The notes under the pieces: generated by a model
The model's database searches: none
What the model saw: only the letters and a program-made list of their open reading frames with translations
What the model was told of the DNA's origin: nothing
Program-made: the position numbers and the translations under genes
NCBI GenBank assembly: GCA_030916665.1
Contig: JAUPWC010000296.1
Location: 1-22,113, forward strand
Length of the DNA: 22,113 nt
Source of the DNA: Verrucomicrobiota bacterium
GTDB lineage: Bacteria > Verrucomicrobiota > Verrucomicrobiia > Opitutales > Opitutaceae
Direction of reading: 5' to 3'
Shown: positions 1 through 7,459 of the stretch, piece by piece
Position numbering within the stretch: position 1 is the stretch's first letter
How the letters are laid out: every line of letters starts with the position of its first letter

Positions 1-320
1 GCGATGCGCTGCGCGGTGGTGTTGGCATCCTGCAGGCCCTCGGGGCCGGTGCAGGCGTTGGCGTTGCCGGAGTTGGCGACGATGCCGTGGAAGGGGCCGC
101 CGTTGGCGAGGTGTTTCTGGCAGAGCAGCACGGGGGCGGCCTTGACCTGGTTGGTCGTGAAGGTGCCCGCGGCGGTGCAGGGGCGGAGCGAGAAGAGCAG
201 CGCGAGATCGAGGCGCTTGAGGTCGTTCTTGTCGCGGATGTCGCAGGCGACGCCCGCGGCCTCGAAGCCGGGGACGTCGGTGATGCCGGCGCTGTCAGGG
301 GTAACGGTCAGATGGCTCAT
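1..320 (-). CDS. argJ: Glutamate N-acetyltransferase / ornithine acetyltransferase (ArgJ), N-terminal part, cut by window edge
   Basis: ArgJ moves the acetyl group from N-acetylornithine to glutamate in the cyclic arginine pathway (cytoplasm); bifunctional members also use acetyl-CoA. Reading leftward from the ATG at 318-320, the frame stays open to the window edge (about 106 residues). It shows family landmarks: PGFEAAGVACDIR near the N-terminus, then DLALL, AGTFTTNQVKAAPV and, near the cut, VANSGNANACTG, the conserved stretch that helps form the active site. The autoproteolytic threonine of the family would lie outside the window. The gene starts 40 nt downstream of argC on the same strand, so the two are probably co-transcribed. 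No Shine-Dalgarno precedes the ATG. The start is supported by the usual short ArgJ N-terminus. Identification is confident; mono- versus bifunctionality cannot be judged. Confidence 0.93.
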   Translation of the reverse strand, partial: MSHLTVTPDSAGITDVPGFEAAGVACDIRDKNDLKRLDLALLFSLRPCTAAGTFTTNQVKAAPVLLCQKHLANGGPFHGIVANSGNANACTGPEGLQDANTTAQRI

Positions 321-360
321 GAGGAACAAAACGGGTTTCTTCGCGACGCTCAGAATGGTT

Positions 361-1392
361 TCAGACAAGTCCGGCGGTCTCGGGCAGGCCCAGCCACAGG
401 TTCATGATCTGCACGGCCTGGCCGCTGGCGCCCTTGACGAGGTTGTCCACCGCCGAGGTGATCACGAAATTGCCCGTGCGGGCGTCGTGCACGGCGGACA
501 GGTCGAGCCGGTTGGTGCCGGTGACGTAGGCGGAATCGGGCGTCTCGCCGGTGCCGAGGATCGAGATGAAGGGCTTGCCCGCATAGGCCGCCCGCCACGC
601 CGCGTAGACGGCCTCAATCGTCGCGCCCGCGGCGGCCGGCACGGTGGTGGTCGTGATGATGCCCCGCCGCATCGGCGCGAGGTGAGGGTTGAACTGGAGG
701 ACGATCTTCGCGCCCGCGGCGCCGGAAAGCTGCTCCTCGATCTCGGCGAGGTGCCGGTGTTTGGTGAGGCCGTAGGCCTTGGCGCTCTCGGCGCGTTCGG
801 CGTAGAGGTATTGCTCCTCGGCCTTCTTGCCCGCGCCGCTGACGCCGGAAAATGAGTTCACGACGATGTGATCCTTGGTGACGACGCCGGCCTTGAGCAG
901 CGGCGCGAGCGGCACGATGGTGCTGGTCGGGTAGCAGCCGGGCGCAGCGGCGAGCTTGATCTCGGACTTCCACTTCGGGTCCGTCAGCTCGGGCAGGATG
1001 AAGCGGGCGCAGGACAGCAGCTCGGGCGCGTGGTGGTGGCCGTAATATTTCTCGTAGGTGGCGAGGTCCGCGACGCGGAAGTCGGCGCTGAGGTCCACGA
1101 CCTTGCGGCCGGCGGGCACGAGGGCCTTGGCGAAATCGGCGGCGGCACCATGCGGCAGCGCAAGGAACCAGAGGTCCACGTCGTCGCGGGCGGCGACGGC
1201 CGCAGCGTCGGAATCACTGAACTTGAGCTGCTCGGCGCCCGTGCCGCGCAGCGCCGGGATGACCGCGGCCACGGGTTTGCCCGCGTGCTGTCGTGACGTG
1301 ACCGCCGTCAGTTTGACGGAGGGGTGACCGAGGAGGAGTTTGACGAGAACTTCGCCGGAGTAACCCGACGCGCCGACAATGCCGACATTCAT
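361..1392 (-). CDS. argC: N-acetyl-gamma-glutamyl-phosphate reductase (ArgC)
   Basis: ArgC reduces N-acetylglutamyl phosphate to the semialdehyde with NADPH, the third step of arginine synthesis, in the cytoplasm. The 343-residue protein has the usual family length. It starts with the Rossmann nucleotide motif VGIVGASGYSGEVLVKLL (residues 3-20). The catalytic cysteine is C153 in AAPGCYPTS, and the KHRH cluster at 211-214 and FNPHLAPMRRGI at 234-245 are family signatures. The start MNVGIVGASGYSG leaves no room for an earlier start. argJ follows after 40 nt, a two-gene arginine unit. Upstream (minus sense) is the rpsI terminator, so argC probably has its own promoter between 1393 and 1462. No Shine-Dalgarno is visible. 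Confidence 0.97.
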   Translation of the reverse strand: MNVGIVGASGYSGEVLVKLLLGHPSVKLTAVTSRQHAGKPVAAVIPALRGTGAEQLKFSDSDAAAVAARDDVDLWFLALPHGAAADFAKALVPAGRKVVDLSADFRVADLATYEKYYGHHHAPELLSCARFILPELTDPKWKSEIKLAAAPGCYPTSTIVPLAPLLKAGVVTKDHIVVNSFSGVSGAGKKAEEQYLYAERAESAKAYGLTKHRHLAEIEEQLSGAAGAKIVLQFNPHLAPMRRGIITTTTVPAAAGATIEAVYAAWRAAYAGKPFISILGTGETPDSAYVTGTNRLDLSAVHDARTGNFVITSAVDNLVKGASGQAVQIMNLWLGLPETAGLV

Positions 1393-1409
1393 GTAAGTGA
1401 GCGGAGAGA

Positions 1410-1438
1410 ATTATGAATTCCCGCGGGGGAATCGAGAA
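1410..1438 (-). promoter_or_regulatory. Candidate argC promoter
   Basis: On the minus strand a CATAAT hexamer (1415-1410, five of six matches to the sigma-70 -10 box) lies 17 nt after TTCTCG (1438-1433, three of six matches to -35). The spacer holds a short inverted repeat, ATTCCC/GGGAAT (1417-1422 and 1427-1432), that could be an operator. The site lies between the rpsI terminator and the argC start, where a promoter is expected. The weak -35 makes this a suggestion only. Confidence 0.3.
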
Positions 1439-1462
1439 GTTTCCGTGTGACAGTGCGCCAAC

Positions 1463-1493
1463 AAAAAAGCGGAGGCCGCGAGGCGCTCCGCTT
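1463..1493 (-). terminator. Rho-independent terminator of rplM-rpsI
   Basis: Read on the minus strand, AAGCGGAG and GCC (separated by one bulged C) pair with GGC and CTCCGCTT around a TCGC loop, giving 11 base pairs. The stem runs straight into a U tract (A-run at 1463-1468 on the plus strand). It begins 28 nt after the rpsI stop codon and separates the ribosomal protein unit from argC. Confidence 0.9.
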
Positions 1494-1521
1494 GGGTGAG
1501 ATGATTTCCGGTCCGGGCGCT

Positions 1522-1920
1522 TTAGCGCTTGGAGAACTGGAAGCGCTTGCGGGCGCCGGGCTGGCCGGCCTTCTTGCGCTCTTTCTCGCGGGGGTCACGG
1601 GTGAGGTGACCGGCCTTCTTGAGGCTGACGCGGAGCTCGGGATTGAACTTCAGGAGAGCGCGGGCGATGCCGTGGGCGACGGCGCCCGACTGGCTGCTGA
1701 TGCCGCCACCGGCGACGTTCACGAACACGTCAAACTTGTCCTTGGCGTCGGCGGTCGTCAGCGGGGCGAGGGCGCGGCGCACGAAGTTTTCGTGGGTGAA
1801 GTAGATCTCGAACTTGCGGTCGTTGACGGACAGCTGGCCGGAGCCGGCAATGAGACGGACGCGGGCCGTGGAGGTCTTGCGGCGGCCGGTGCCGAGGTAA
1901 ACGGAGGATTCAGCGCTCAT
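1522..1920 (-). CDS. rpsI: 30S ribosomal protein S9
   Basis: S9 binds 16S rRNA in the head of the small subunit, and its C-terminal tail reaches the P-site tRNA. The 132-residue product is typical in length. It has [16 protein letters not shown] near the start, [19 protein letters not shown] in the middle (residues about 71-89) and the invariant basic tail ending KRFQFSKR. It follows rplM with a 6-nt gap, the conserved bacterial L13-S9 pair. A strong terminator lies 28 nt downstream. No Shine-Dalgarno is visible; the upstream bases are the end of rplM. Confidence 0.98.
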   Translation of the reverse strand: MSAESSVYLGTGRRKTSTARVRLIAGSGQLSVNDRKFEIYFTHENFVRRALAPLTTADAKDKFDVFVNVAGGGISSQSGAVAHGIARALLKFNPELRVSLKKAGHLTRDPREKERKKAGQPGARKRFQFSKR

Positions 1921-1926
1921 GGTTGC

Positions 1927-2349
1927 TTAAAGCTTAACGGGGTTCTGGGCCGCGTGGTCGTGGGCGGCGCCCGGGAACACGCGAAGCTTGGTCAGCATCT
2001 TGACCGCGAGGCGGTTCTTCGGGAGCATGCCCTTCACGGCCTGCTTGATGATGAACTCAGGCTTCTTGGTGCGGACATCGGCCAGCTTGCGGTATTTCTC
2101 GCCGCCGACGTAGCCGGAGAACGACATATACTCGGTGACCTCTTCCTTCTTACCAGTGAGGACGACCTTGCTCGCGTTGATGACGACAACGAAATCACCG
2201 GTATCGACGTGGGGCGTGTAAGTGGGCTTGTGACGGCCGCGGAGGATGTTGGCGGCTTTAACGGCGAGACGGCCCAGCACTTTGCCTTCGGCATCGATCA
2301 GATACCACTTGGGCTGCACGGTCTCTTTCTTGGCCAGATAGGTTTTCAT
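1927..2349 (-). CDS. rplM: 50S ribosomal protein L13
   Basis: L13 is an early-assembling 23S rRNA-binding protein of the large subunit. The start was set at ATG 2349-2347, giving MKTYLAKKETVQPKWYLIDAEGK, the usual L13 N-terminus and a 140-residue product. An in-frame start 45 nt further upstream would add MTGVERIFPLGPFPQ, which has no counterpart in the family. Landmarks: LGRLAVKAANILRGRHKPTYTPHVDTGDFVVVINA (residues about 27-61) and a C-terminal GMLPKNRLA...LRVFPGAAHDH. It is the first gene of the rplM-rpsI unit. The 196-nt gap to the divergent DUF423 gene must hold its promoter, but no convincing -35/-10 pair was found. Confidence 0.97.
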   Translation of the reverse strand: MKTYLAKKETVQPKWYLIDAEGKVLGRLAVKAANILRGRHKPTYTPHVDTGDFVVVINASKVVLTGKKEEVTEYMSFSGYVGGEKYRKLADVRTKKPEFIIKQAVKGMLPKNRLAVKMLTKLRVFPGAAHDHAAQNPVKL

Positions 2350-2545
2350 TTGCGGAAAGGGGCCCAAGGGAAAGATTCGCTCTACCCCTGTCAACCCAAG
2401 GTTTCACATTTTTCGTGCCATCGGCCGGAATTCAGGCGGCAAAGGTTTATCAGATGCGCGATGCGCGGCGAAACCGGGACTGTTATTCACAATTTCGACC
2501 TCAAAGCAGGTTTGTTTTTGCAGAGAGGGCGCCCACAGTCGGGTC

Positions 2546-2920
2546 ATGACGCCTCAGCGCCTCCTTTTAGCCGCCGGGATTCTCGGTTTCACGGGTGTGG
2601 CCTTGGGCGCTTTTGGCGCTCACGGACTCAAGGAGACCCTGGAAGCCGGCAACCAGACAGAGAACTGGAAAACGGCTGTTTTTTACCAATTGGTCCACAC
2701 TGTGGCCTTGATCGCGTTGACCGGACGTCCCCTACCCCACGCCGCCAAGGCCGGCTGGTGCTGGTTGGTCGGCGTGCTGGGCTTTTCCGGCTCTCTGTAT
2801 TGGATAGCGCTGGGTGGTCCGGTCAAAATGCTCTGGCCGGTCACGCCTTTGGGCGGATTGCTGCTGTTGGCCGGCTGGGCCTTGGTGATCGCCTCCGCCT
2901 TCCGCAAGACCGACGCATGA
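2546..2920 (+). CDS. DUF423 family small membrane protein
   Basis: A 124-residue hydrophobic protein with about four predicted membrane helices (residues about 5-25, 46-62, 70-88 and 97-117). It matches the DUF423 (YwdK/YgdD-like) family: GVALGAFGAHGLKETL (17-32), NWKTAVFYQLVHTVALI (40-56) and a glycine-rich second half. The biochemical role of the family is unknown, so no function is assigned beyond an inner-membrane location. Its TGA stop overlaps the ATG of the tRNA nucleotidyltransferase gene in an ATGA, which implies translational coupling. It is the first gene of a plus-strand unit continuing to transaldolase. No Shine-Dalgarno is seen before the ATG. Confidence 0.88.
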   Translation: MTPQRLLLAAGILGFTGVALGAFGAHGLKETLEAGNQTENWKTAVFYQLVHTVALIALTGRPLPHAAKAGWCWLVGVLGFSGSLYWIALGGPVKMLWPVTPLGGLLLLAGWALVIASAFRKTDA

Positions 2921-4359
2921 AAATACCCCCACCGCTGCTCGCCGCCCTGGCCGCCCTCCGCTCCGCAGGCGGTCGGCCGCGCTTGGTGGGCGGCTGCGTG
3001 CGCGACTGGCTGCTTGGACTGGAACCGAAGGATTTCGACGTTGAGGCCTATGGTCTCGATTATGAGGCATTGGGGCGGGCGCTGGCACCGTTCGGCCCGA
3101 CCGATCTCGTCGGTCGCAGCTTTGGCGTGCTCAAGGTGCGGATCGAAGGCGTCGAATACGATTTCTCGCTCCCTCGCCGGGAGTCCAAGACCGGCGCTGG
3201 TCACCGCGGCTTTGCCGTTTCGCCGGATTCCAGCCTGACCGAGGCCGAGGCGGCGGCGCGGCGCGATTTCACCGTCAATGCCATCGCCTACGACCCGCTC
3301 GACAACCGCATCCTCGATTTCCACGGCGGGGCCGACGACCTGAAGAAAAAGGTGCTTCGGCACACGAGCGCGGCCTTCACGGAGGACCCGTTGCGTGTGC
3401 TGCGGGCGTTTCAGTTCGCCGCGCGTTTTGAGTTCACGCTGGCGTCCGAGACGATCGAGCTCTGCCGCTCCATCCGCGACAGCTATCCCGAACTCGCCGT
3501 CGAACGCGTCTGGAGCGAGTGGGAGAAATGGGCGACCAAGTCCGCCAAGCCCTCGCTCGGCCTCGTCGCGCTCAAGCAGACCGGCTGGCTGCAGCATTTC
3601 CCCGAGATCGCGGCGCTCGACGGCATGCCCCAGGAGCCCGAATGGCACCCGGAAGGCGACGTGTTTGTCCACACCGGCCACTGCCTCGACGCACTTGTCA
3701 AACTCGACTCCTGGCAATGCGGTTCGCCGGCAAACCGCCGCTTGCTCTCGCTCGCGGTGCTCGCCCACGATTTCGGCAAGGCCGTCACCACGAAACAGGC
3801 CGAGCGTCGCGGCAAGCTGCGCTGGACCAGCCCTGAACACGAAGCCGCGGGCGGCCCGCTGGCCGAGACCTTTTTGCAACGCATCGGCGCCCCGCACGAT
3901 GTGATCGAATACGTCCGCCCGCTCGTCGTGAACCACCTGTTACACCACGACGGTCCTTCCGAATACCGCGACACGACCGTGCGCCGGCTCGCGCGCAAGG
4001 TGGCGCCCGCCACGCTCGACGACCTCATGGCCGTGATGCGCGCCGATCACCTCGGCCGGCCTCCGCTCGTGTCGGCCGAAACGGAAAAGCGGCTCGGTTT
4101 CCTGCGGCTCGCGGCGCAGAAGCTCGTGCTTGAACACGCTGCACCCAAGCCGATTGTGCTCGGCCGCCACCTCATCGCGCTCGGCTGCCATCCGGGACCG
4201 CATTTCAAACCGGCGCTCGACGCCGCGTTCGAGTCGCAGCTCGACGGTGCCTTTTATGACGAACTGTCCGGGGTCGAGTGGCTGCGAAACTATTTACGCG
4301 CCCATCCCGAAGCCGTAAAGACTCCCCTCCCACGCCATGAACCAACTCGACCAGCTTAA
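2917..4359 (+). CDS. HD-domain tRNA nucleotidyltransferase / poly(A) polymerase family protein (CCA-adding type)
   Basis: A class II nucleotidyltransferase of 480 residues that likely adds or repairs the 3'-CCA end of tRNA. The head domain has [12 protein letters not shown] (23-34) with the metal-binding pair D39/D41 in KDFDVE and a third acidic residue D82 in [21 protein letters not shown] (116-127) and the [16 protein letters not shown] motif (156-171) are the nucleotide-recognition and tRNA-binding signatures. An HD phosphohydrolase domain follows: [12 protein letters not shown] (244-255) and LAHDFGKA with the H284-D285 pair. The start was chosen at the ATGA overlap with the DUF423 gene, because the nucleotidyltransferase fold begins about 20 residues later. 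Its 3' end overlaps transaldolase by 23 bp. The sequence cannot separate a full CCA enzyme from an A-adding or poly(A) enzyme, so no gene symbol is given. Confidence 0.9.
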   Translation: MKIPPPLLAALAALRSAGGRPRLVGGCVRDWLLGLEPKDFDVEAYGLDYEALGRALAPFGPTDLVGRSFGVLKVRIEGVEYDFSLPRRESKTGAGHRGFAVSPDSSLTEAEAAARRDFTVNAIAYDPLDNRILDFHGGADDLKKKVLRHTSAAFTEDPLRVLRAFQFAARFEFTLASETIELCRSIRDSYPELAVERVWSEWEKWATKSAKPSLGLVALKQTGWLQHFPEIAALDGMPQEPEWHPEGDVFVHTGHCLDALVKLDSWQCGSPANRRLLSLAVLAHDFGKAVTTKQAERRGKLRWTSPEHEAAGGPLAETFLQRIGAPHDVIEYVRPLVVNHLLHHDGPSEYRDTTVRRLARKVAPATLDDLMAVMRADHLGRPPLVSAETEKRLGFLRLAAQKLVLEHAAPKPIVLGRHLIALGCHPGPHFKPALDAAFESQLDGAFYDELSGVEWLRNYLRAHPEAVKTPLPRHEPTRPA

Positions 4360-5281
4360 GCAGTTCACCACAGTCGTCGCCGACACCGGCGACTTCGCCA
4401 GCATGAGGCAATTCGCGCCGCGCGATGCGACGACGAACCCCAGCCTGATCCTCAAGGCCGCCGCCATGCCCGAATACGCGGCCCTCCTCGACAAGGCCAT
4501 CCAGGATGCCGGCGCCGCCGCCCGCCTCGACCAGGTGATCGACCGCCTGCTGGTCGTTTTCGGACTGGAGATTCTCAAGATCGTCCCCGGCCGCGTGTCG
4601 TCCGAGGTGGACGCCCGCCTCTCGTTCGACCGCGACGCCACGCTGGCCAAGGCCCGCGAAATCATCGCCCTCTACGAGAAGGCCGGCATCTCCCGCGACC
4701 GCGTGCTGATCAAGATCGCCTCCACCTGGGAAGGCATCAAAGCCGCCGAGACGCTCGAAAAAGAAGGCATCCACTGCAACCTGACGCTGCTCTTCAGCTT
4801 CGCCCAGGCCGTGGCCTGCGCCGAGTCCGGCATCCAGCTCATCTCGCCGTTCGTCGGCCGCATCCTCGACTGGCACAAGGCCAAAAACCCGACCGGCGAC
4901 TTTGTTGGCGCCAAGGACCCCGGCGTCGTCTCCGTCACGCAAATTTACGCTTTCTACAAAAAATTCGGCTACAAGACCGAGGTCATGGGTGCGTCCTTCC
5001 GCAACACCGGCGAGATCCTCGAGCTGGCCGGCTGCGACCTGCTCACCATCGCCCCGACGCTCCTTGCCGAACTCGCCAAGAGCGAGGCTCCGGTCGCCCG
5101 CAAGCTCGACCCCAAGGCCTCCGCCGACGCCAGCCTCAAGAAGGTCAGCTTCGACGAGAAGGGTTTCCGCTTCGCGCTGAACGAGGACGCCATGGCGACC
5201 GAAAAGACCGCCGAGGGCATCCGCCTGTTCTCCGCCGACATTGTGAAACTCGAGCAGCTCATCGCCAAGAAGCGCGGCTGA
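4337..5281 (+). CDS. tal: Transaldolase
   Basis: Transaldolase moves a dihydroxyacetone unit between sedoheptulose 7-phosphate and glyceraldehyde 3-phosphate in the non-oxidative pentose phosphate pathway (cytoplasm). The 314 residues match the long TalB-type subfamily. Landmarks are VVADTGDF (13-20, with D17), [13 protein letters not shown] (29-41), the Schiff-base lysine K126 in [16 protein letters not shown], and [40 protein letters not shown] aligns with TalB from its first residues, so the start inside the 3' end of the upstream nucleotidyltransferase gene (23-bp overlap, different frame) is probably real. It is the last gene of the DUF423-nucleotidyltransferase-tal unit, with a terminator 26 nt downstream. 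No Shine-Dalgarno is visible; coupling to upstream translation could explain initiation. Confidence 0.97.
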   Translation: MNQLDQLKQFTTVVADTGDFASMRQFAPRDATTNPSLILKAAAMPEYAALLDKAIQDAGAAARLDQVIDRLLVVFGLEILKIVPGRVSSEVDARLSFDRDATLAKAREIIALYEKAGISRDRVLIKIASTWEGIKAAETLEKEGIHCNLTLLFSFAQAVACAESGIQLISPFVGRILDWHKAKNPTGDFVGAKDPGVVSVTQIYAFYKKFGYKTEVMGASFRNTGEILELAGCDLLTIAPTLLAELAKSEAPVARKLDPKASADASLKKVSFDEKGFRFALNEDAMATEKTAEGIRLFSADIVKLEQLIAKKRG

Positions 5282-5307
5282 GCGTCCTGAATTCAAGCAT
5301 CTCTCCC

Positions 5308-5334
5308 AAGGGCCGGCGCATGCCGGCCCTTTTT
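5308..5334 (+). terminator. Rho-independent terminator after tal
   Basis: A perfect 10-bp stem, AAGGGCCGGC (5308-5317) pairing with GCCGGCCCTT (5322-5331), closes a GCAT loop and runs into a U tract to 5334. It lies 26 nt after the tal stop and 43 nt before the next gene, so it probably ends the DUF423-nucleotidyltransferase-tal transcript. Confidence 0.92.
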
Positions 5335-5377
5335 CGTAGGTTGCGCCGCGCAAAACGCTCGGCCTCAATCGCCGGCG

Positions 5378-7294
5378 ATGATCCGCGCCTTCCAATGGGA
5401 TCTCGCCCGGCAGGTCGAGCGTCTCGATTTCCTGAAGAAGCTGCTTCCGCGCTACGCGCGCTGGGGCTACGAGGAACTTTACCTGCATCTGGAGGACGCC
5501 GTCCACTATCCCAGCCTTCCGGGCATCGGCCGCAACGACGCCTACACCTACGAGGAACTCGGTGAACTGGTGCTGACCGCCGCCCAGTGCGGCATCCGCG
5601 TCGTGCCGATCATCAACCTGCTCGGGCACACGCAGTATCTGATCAAACATCCCGACCTGCGCGACCTCAACGAGCTGCGTGACGATCGCGGCGACCCGCT
5701 CGTCAGCGGCCAGATCTGCCCGCTACACCCGCGGACGCTGGGAATCGCGGAAAAACTGCTGCGTGACATGGCGCCGTATTGCACCGCCGGCAAAGTCCAC
5801 GTCGGCCTCGACGAATCGTTTCAGCTCGGCAAGTGCCCGCGCTGTCGCGACGAGGTCGCGCGGCTCGGGCTCGGCGGACACTTCGCCGGCCACGTCAACC
5901 GTCTGCACAAACTCGTCGGCGGACTCGGCCTGCAGATGGGCCTCTGGGCCGACATGCTCTACTTCGTGCCCGAGGCGATTCCCCAACTGCCTGCCGGCAT
6001 CACGGCCTACGACTGGTATTACTACCCGTTCAACCGGAAGCCGCGCGTGGAATTTTTCAATTTCGCTGAGCGTGATCTGCATCCAGCCCTGAAAAAGCAG
6101 GGCATCCGCTACTACGGCTGCCCGATGAACGGCGCGTTCCGCCATGAGCCGCTGCCCGTCTTCGGTGACCGGCTGGCCAACATCCGTTCCTGGTGGCAGC
6201 GTTGTCAGGCCGTGAAGGCCGACGGCCTGCTCATCACCTCGTGGGAAGCCTACCGGCTCGCGCTCGAGACCACCACCGTCGTGGACGCCGCCGCCGCGAA
6301 CCTCTGGCTTGAACCCGATCACGACGACGCCACCGCGATGCTCGCGCGCGGCTTGGAACGCGCCCTGGGTTCCAAGCATCCCCGTCCGCAAGCCCGCGCC
6401 CTGCTCGCCGCCGACCCGCACGCCTTCGCCGGCTATGCCCGCTGGCAGATCAACGACCGGTGGGATGTTTTCGCGGGCGAGGAGTCCCTCAAGCCCTTCT
6501 TGGCCGAGGTTAAATTCTTCGAACGATTGCTGTCCGGTTCTTATGACTGGCCGCCGGCGTTTTCAGTGAGCCTGGCCTTTCGGCTCTATTTGGCCCGACG
6601 CGATGTGTTCGTGCGTCAGGCGGCTCGCGATGTGTTCAGGCTCCGTCGTCTGCTCCAACGGGGAGAGCGGTCCTCTTTCGAACTGAAGATCCGGCAGATG
6701 GTGGGCCAATCCAACTCCTTTGCCCATGCCTGGAGTCGCGGCCTGCGCGCCGCCCGGGCCATGTGGAAAAGGAGCCGAGCCGGATCTGCCGGGCAGAACG
6801 AAGTCGTCCTTCAATCCGACCGGGGAAAACTTGTGGCGTGGCGGCGCTGGTTGCGGAAACTACAGCGCCAGAATGATCAGGTGTGGTTGTCCACCCCGGT
6901 CTGCGGAGCCTGGCAGTTGAACCTGCGGGTGCATAATTTTGCGCCGGCAGTTCAAAAAATATTGGTGGAACAACCACATGCTGAAGGCTCATGGCACGAG
7001 CTGACCGGTCGGCATACCATCGAATTCCGCGCCCACACGGCCCGACCGAAAACTAGGGTATGGCGGGAATTATCCGTGCCTGTTTCTGACCCCTGCACTC
7101 CACTGCGACTCCGGGTCGCGGGTGTCGGTGCGGTGCGCCTGAGCCATGTCGCGCTGACGAACGGAGTTGTAACCAAGCAGCTGATCACCCCCGGGAAAAT
7201 CAAACGGCTGGGCCGGCCGGCACCGGCAAGCGGGTTCCCTATTCTGAACTCCATCGCAGACGCAGTAACGACATGGAATCTGCCCTCGGCCTAG
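5378..7294 (+). CDS. GH20-like (beta-N-acetylhexosaminidase superfamily) glycoside hydrolase, cytoplasmic, divergent
   Basis: 638 residues. The first ~230 look like a GH20-type TIM barrel: RAFQWDLARQVERLDFL (3-19), YEELYLHLED (31-40), YTYEELGELVLTAAQCGIRVVPIINLLGHTQYL (57-88), then HVGLDESF with the acidic pair D145-E146 where GH20 enzymes have the catalytic GxDE dyad. WADML (190-194) and YDWYYYP (211-217) fit the substrate-pocket tryptophans. Classical GH20 enzymes have GGDE; here it is GLDE. The usual N-terminal GH20b domain is missing and there is no signal peptide, so it should act in the cytoplasm on imported sugars or in wall recycling. Residues beyond about 330 match nothing I recognise and are rich in W, R and L. 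CPRC (153-156) directly after the acidic pair is a possible metal site. The start codon is the first before the barrel. The substrate is unknown. Confidence 0.7.
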   Translation: MIRAFQWDLARQVERLDFLKKLLPRYARWGYEELYLHLEDAVHYPSLPGIGRNDAYTYEELGELVLTAAQCGIRVVPIINLLGHTQYLIKHPDLRDLNELRDDRGDPLVSGQICPLHPRTLGIAEKLLRDMAPYCTAGKVHVGLDESFQLGKCPRCRDEVARLGLGGHFAGHVNRLHKLVGGLGLQMGLWADMLYFVPEAIPQLPAGITAYDWYYYPFNRKPRVEFFNFAERDLHPALKKQGIRYYGCPMNGAFRHEPLPVFGDRLANIRSWWQRCQAVKADGLLITSWEAYRLALETTTVVDAAAANLWLEPDHDDATAMLARGLERALGSKHPRPQARALLAADPHAFAGYARWQINDRWDVFAGEESLKPFLAEVKFFERLLSGSYDWPPAFSVSLAFRLYLARRDVFVRQAARDVFRLRRLLQRGERSSFELKIRQMVGQSNSFAHAWSRGLRAARAMWKRSRAGSAGQNEVVLQSDRGKLVAWRRWLRKLQRQNDQVWLSTPVCGAWQLNLRVHNFAPAVQKILVEQPHAEGSWHELTGRHTIEFRAHTARPKTRVWRELSVPVSDPCTPLRLRVAGVGAVRLSHVALTNGVVTKQLITPGKIKRLGRPAPASGFPILNSIADAVTTWNLPSA

Positions 7295-7402
7295 ATTTTT
7301 ACATCAAGAGCCCGGGCCGAACGGCGGTAACTTTGCGACGAACCGATAAAATTTCAGGTTGAATGTATGACACAGCAGTGTTTGTTCTTAACCGAACACA
7401 CA

Positions 7403-7433
7403 ACAGAGCGGCCGCCGAAAAGCGGCGTTCTGT
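7403..7433 (+). other. Hairpin in the leader of the TonB-dependent receptor gene
   Basis: Positions 7403-7409 pair with 7427-7433 (one G-T pair), G7410 is bulged, and 7411-7415 pair with 7422-7426 around a six-base CGAAAA loop. This gives a 12-bp stem ending 26 nt before the receptor ATG. The following leader is A/C-rich and unstructured, with neither a U tract nor a Shine-Dalgarno. It is not a terminator. It could be an mRNA-stabilising 5' stem or part of a regulatory leader; this is inference. Confidence 0.45.
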
Positions 7434-7459
7434 CCTAACACAACACACTACTACTAACT

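Noticed and set aside
2389..2394. Perfect TTGACA on the minus strand upstream of rplM
   Set aside because: No -10-like hexamer lies 15-19 nt downstream, and the implied transcript start would almost touch the ATG. Not called as a promoter.
1447..2916. Open plus-strand frame continuous with the tRNA nucleotidyltransferase gene
   Set aside because: It runs antisense through rpsI and rplM and through DUF423 in another frame; the conserved domain begins only after 2917, where an ATGA start exists. GC-rich DNA leaves such frames open.
2683..3936. Long minus-strand open frame antisense to the DUF423 and tRNA nucleotidyltransferase genes
   Set aside because: No recognisable domain; low-complexity composition typical of antisense frames in GC-rich genes with clear function on the other strand.
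4205..5650. Long minus-strand open frame over tal
   Set aside because: Antisense to a confidently identified transaldolase and across its terminator; no family features.
7403..7433. Leader hairpin considered as a terminator for the GH20-like gene
   Set aside because: No run of T follows the stem; the next bases are CCTAACACAA.
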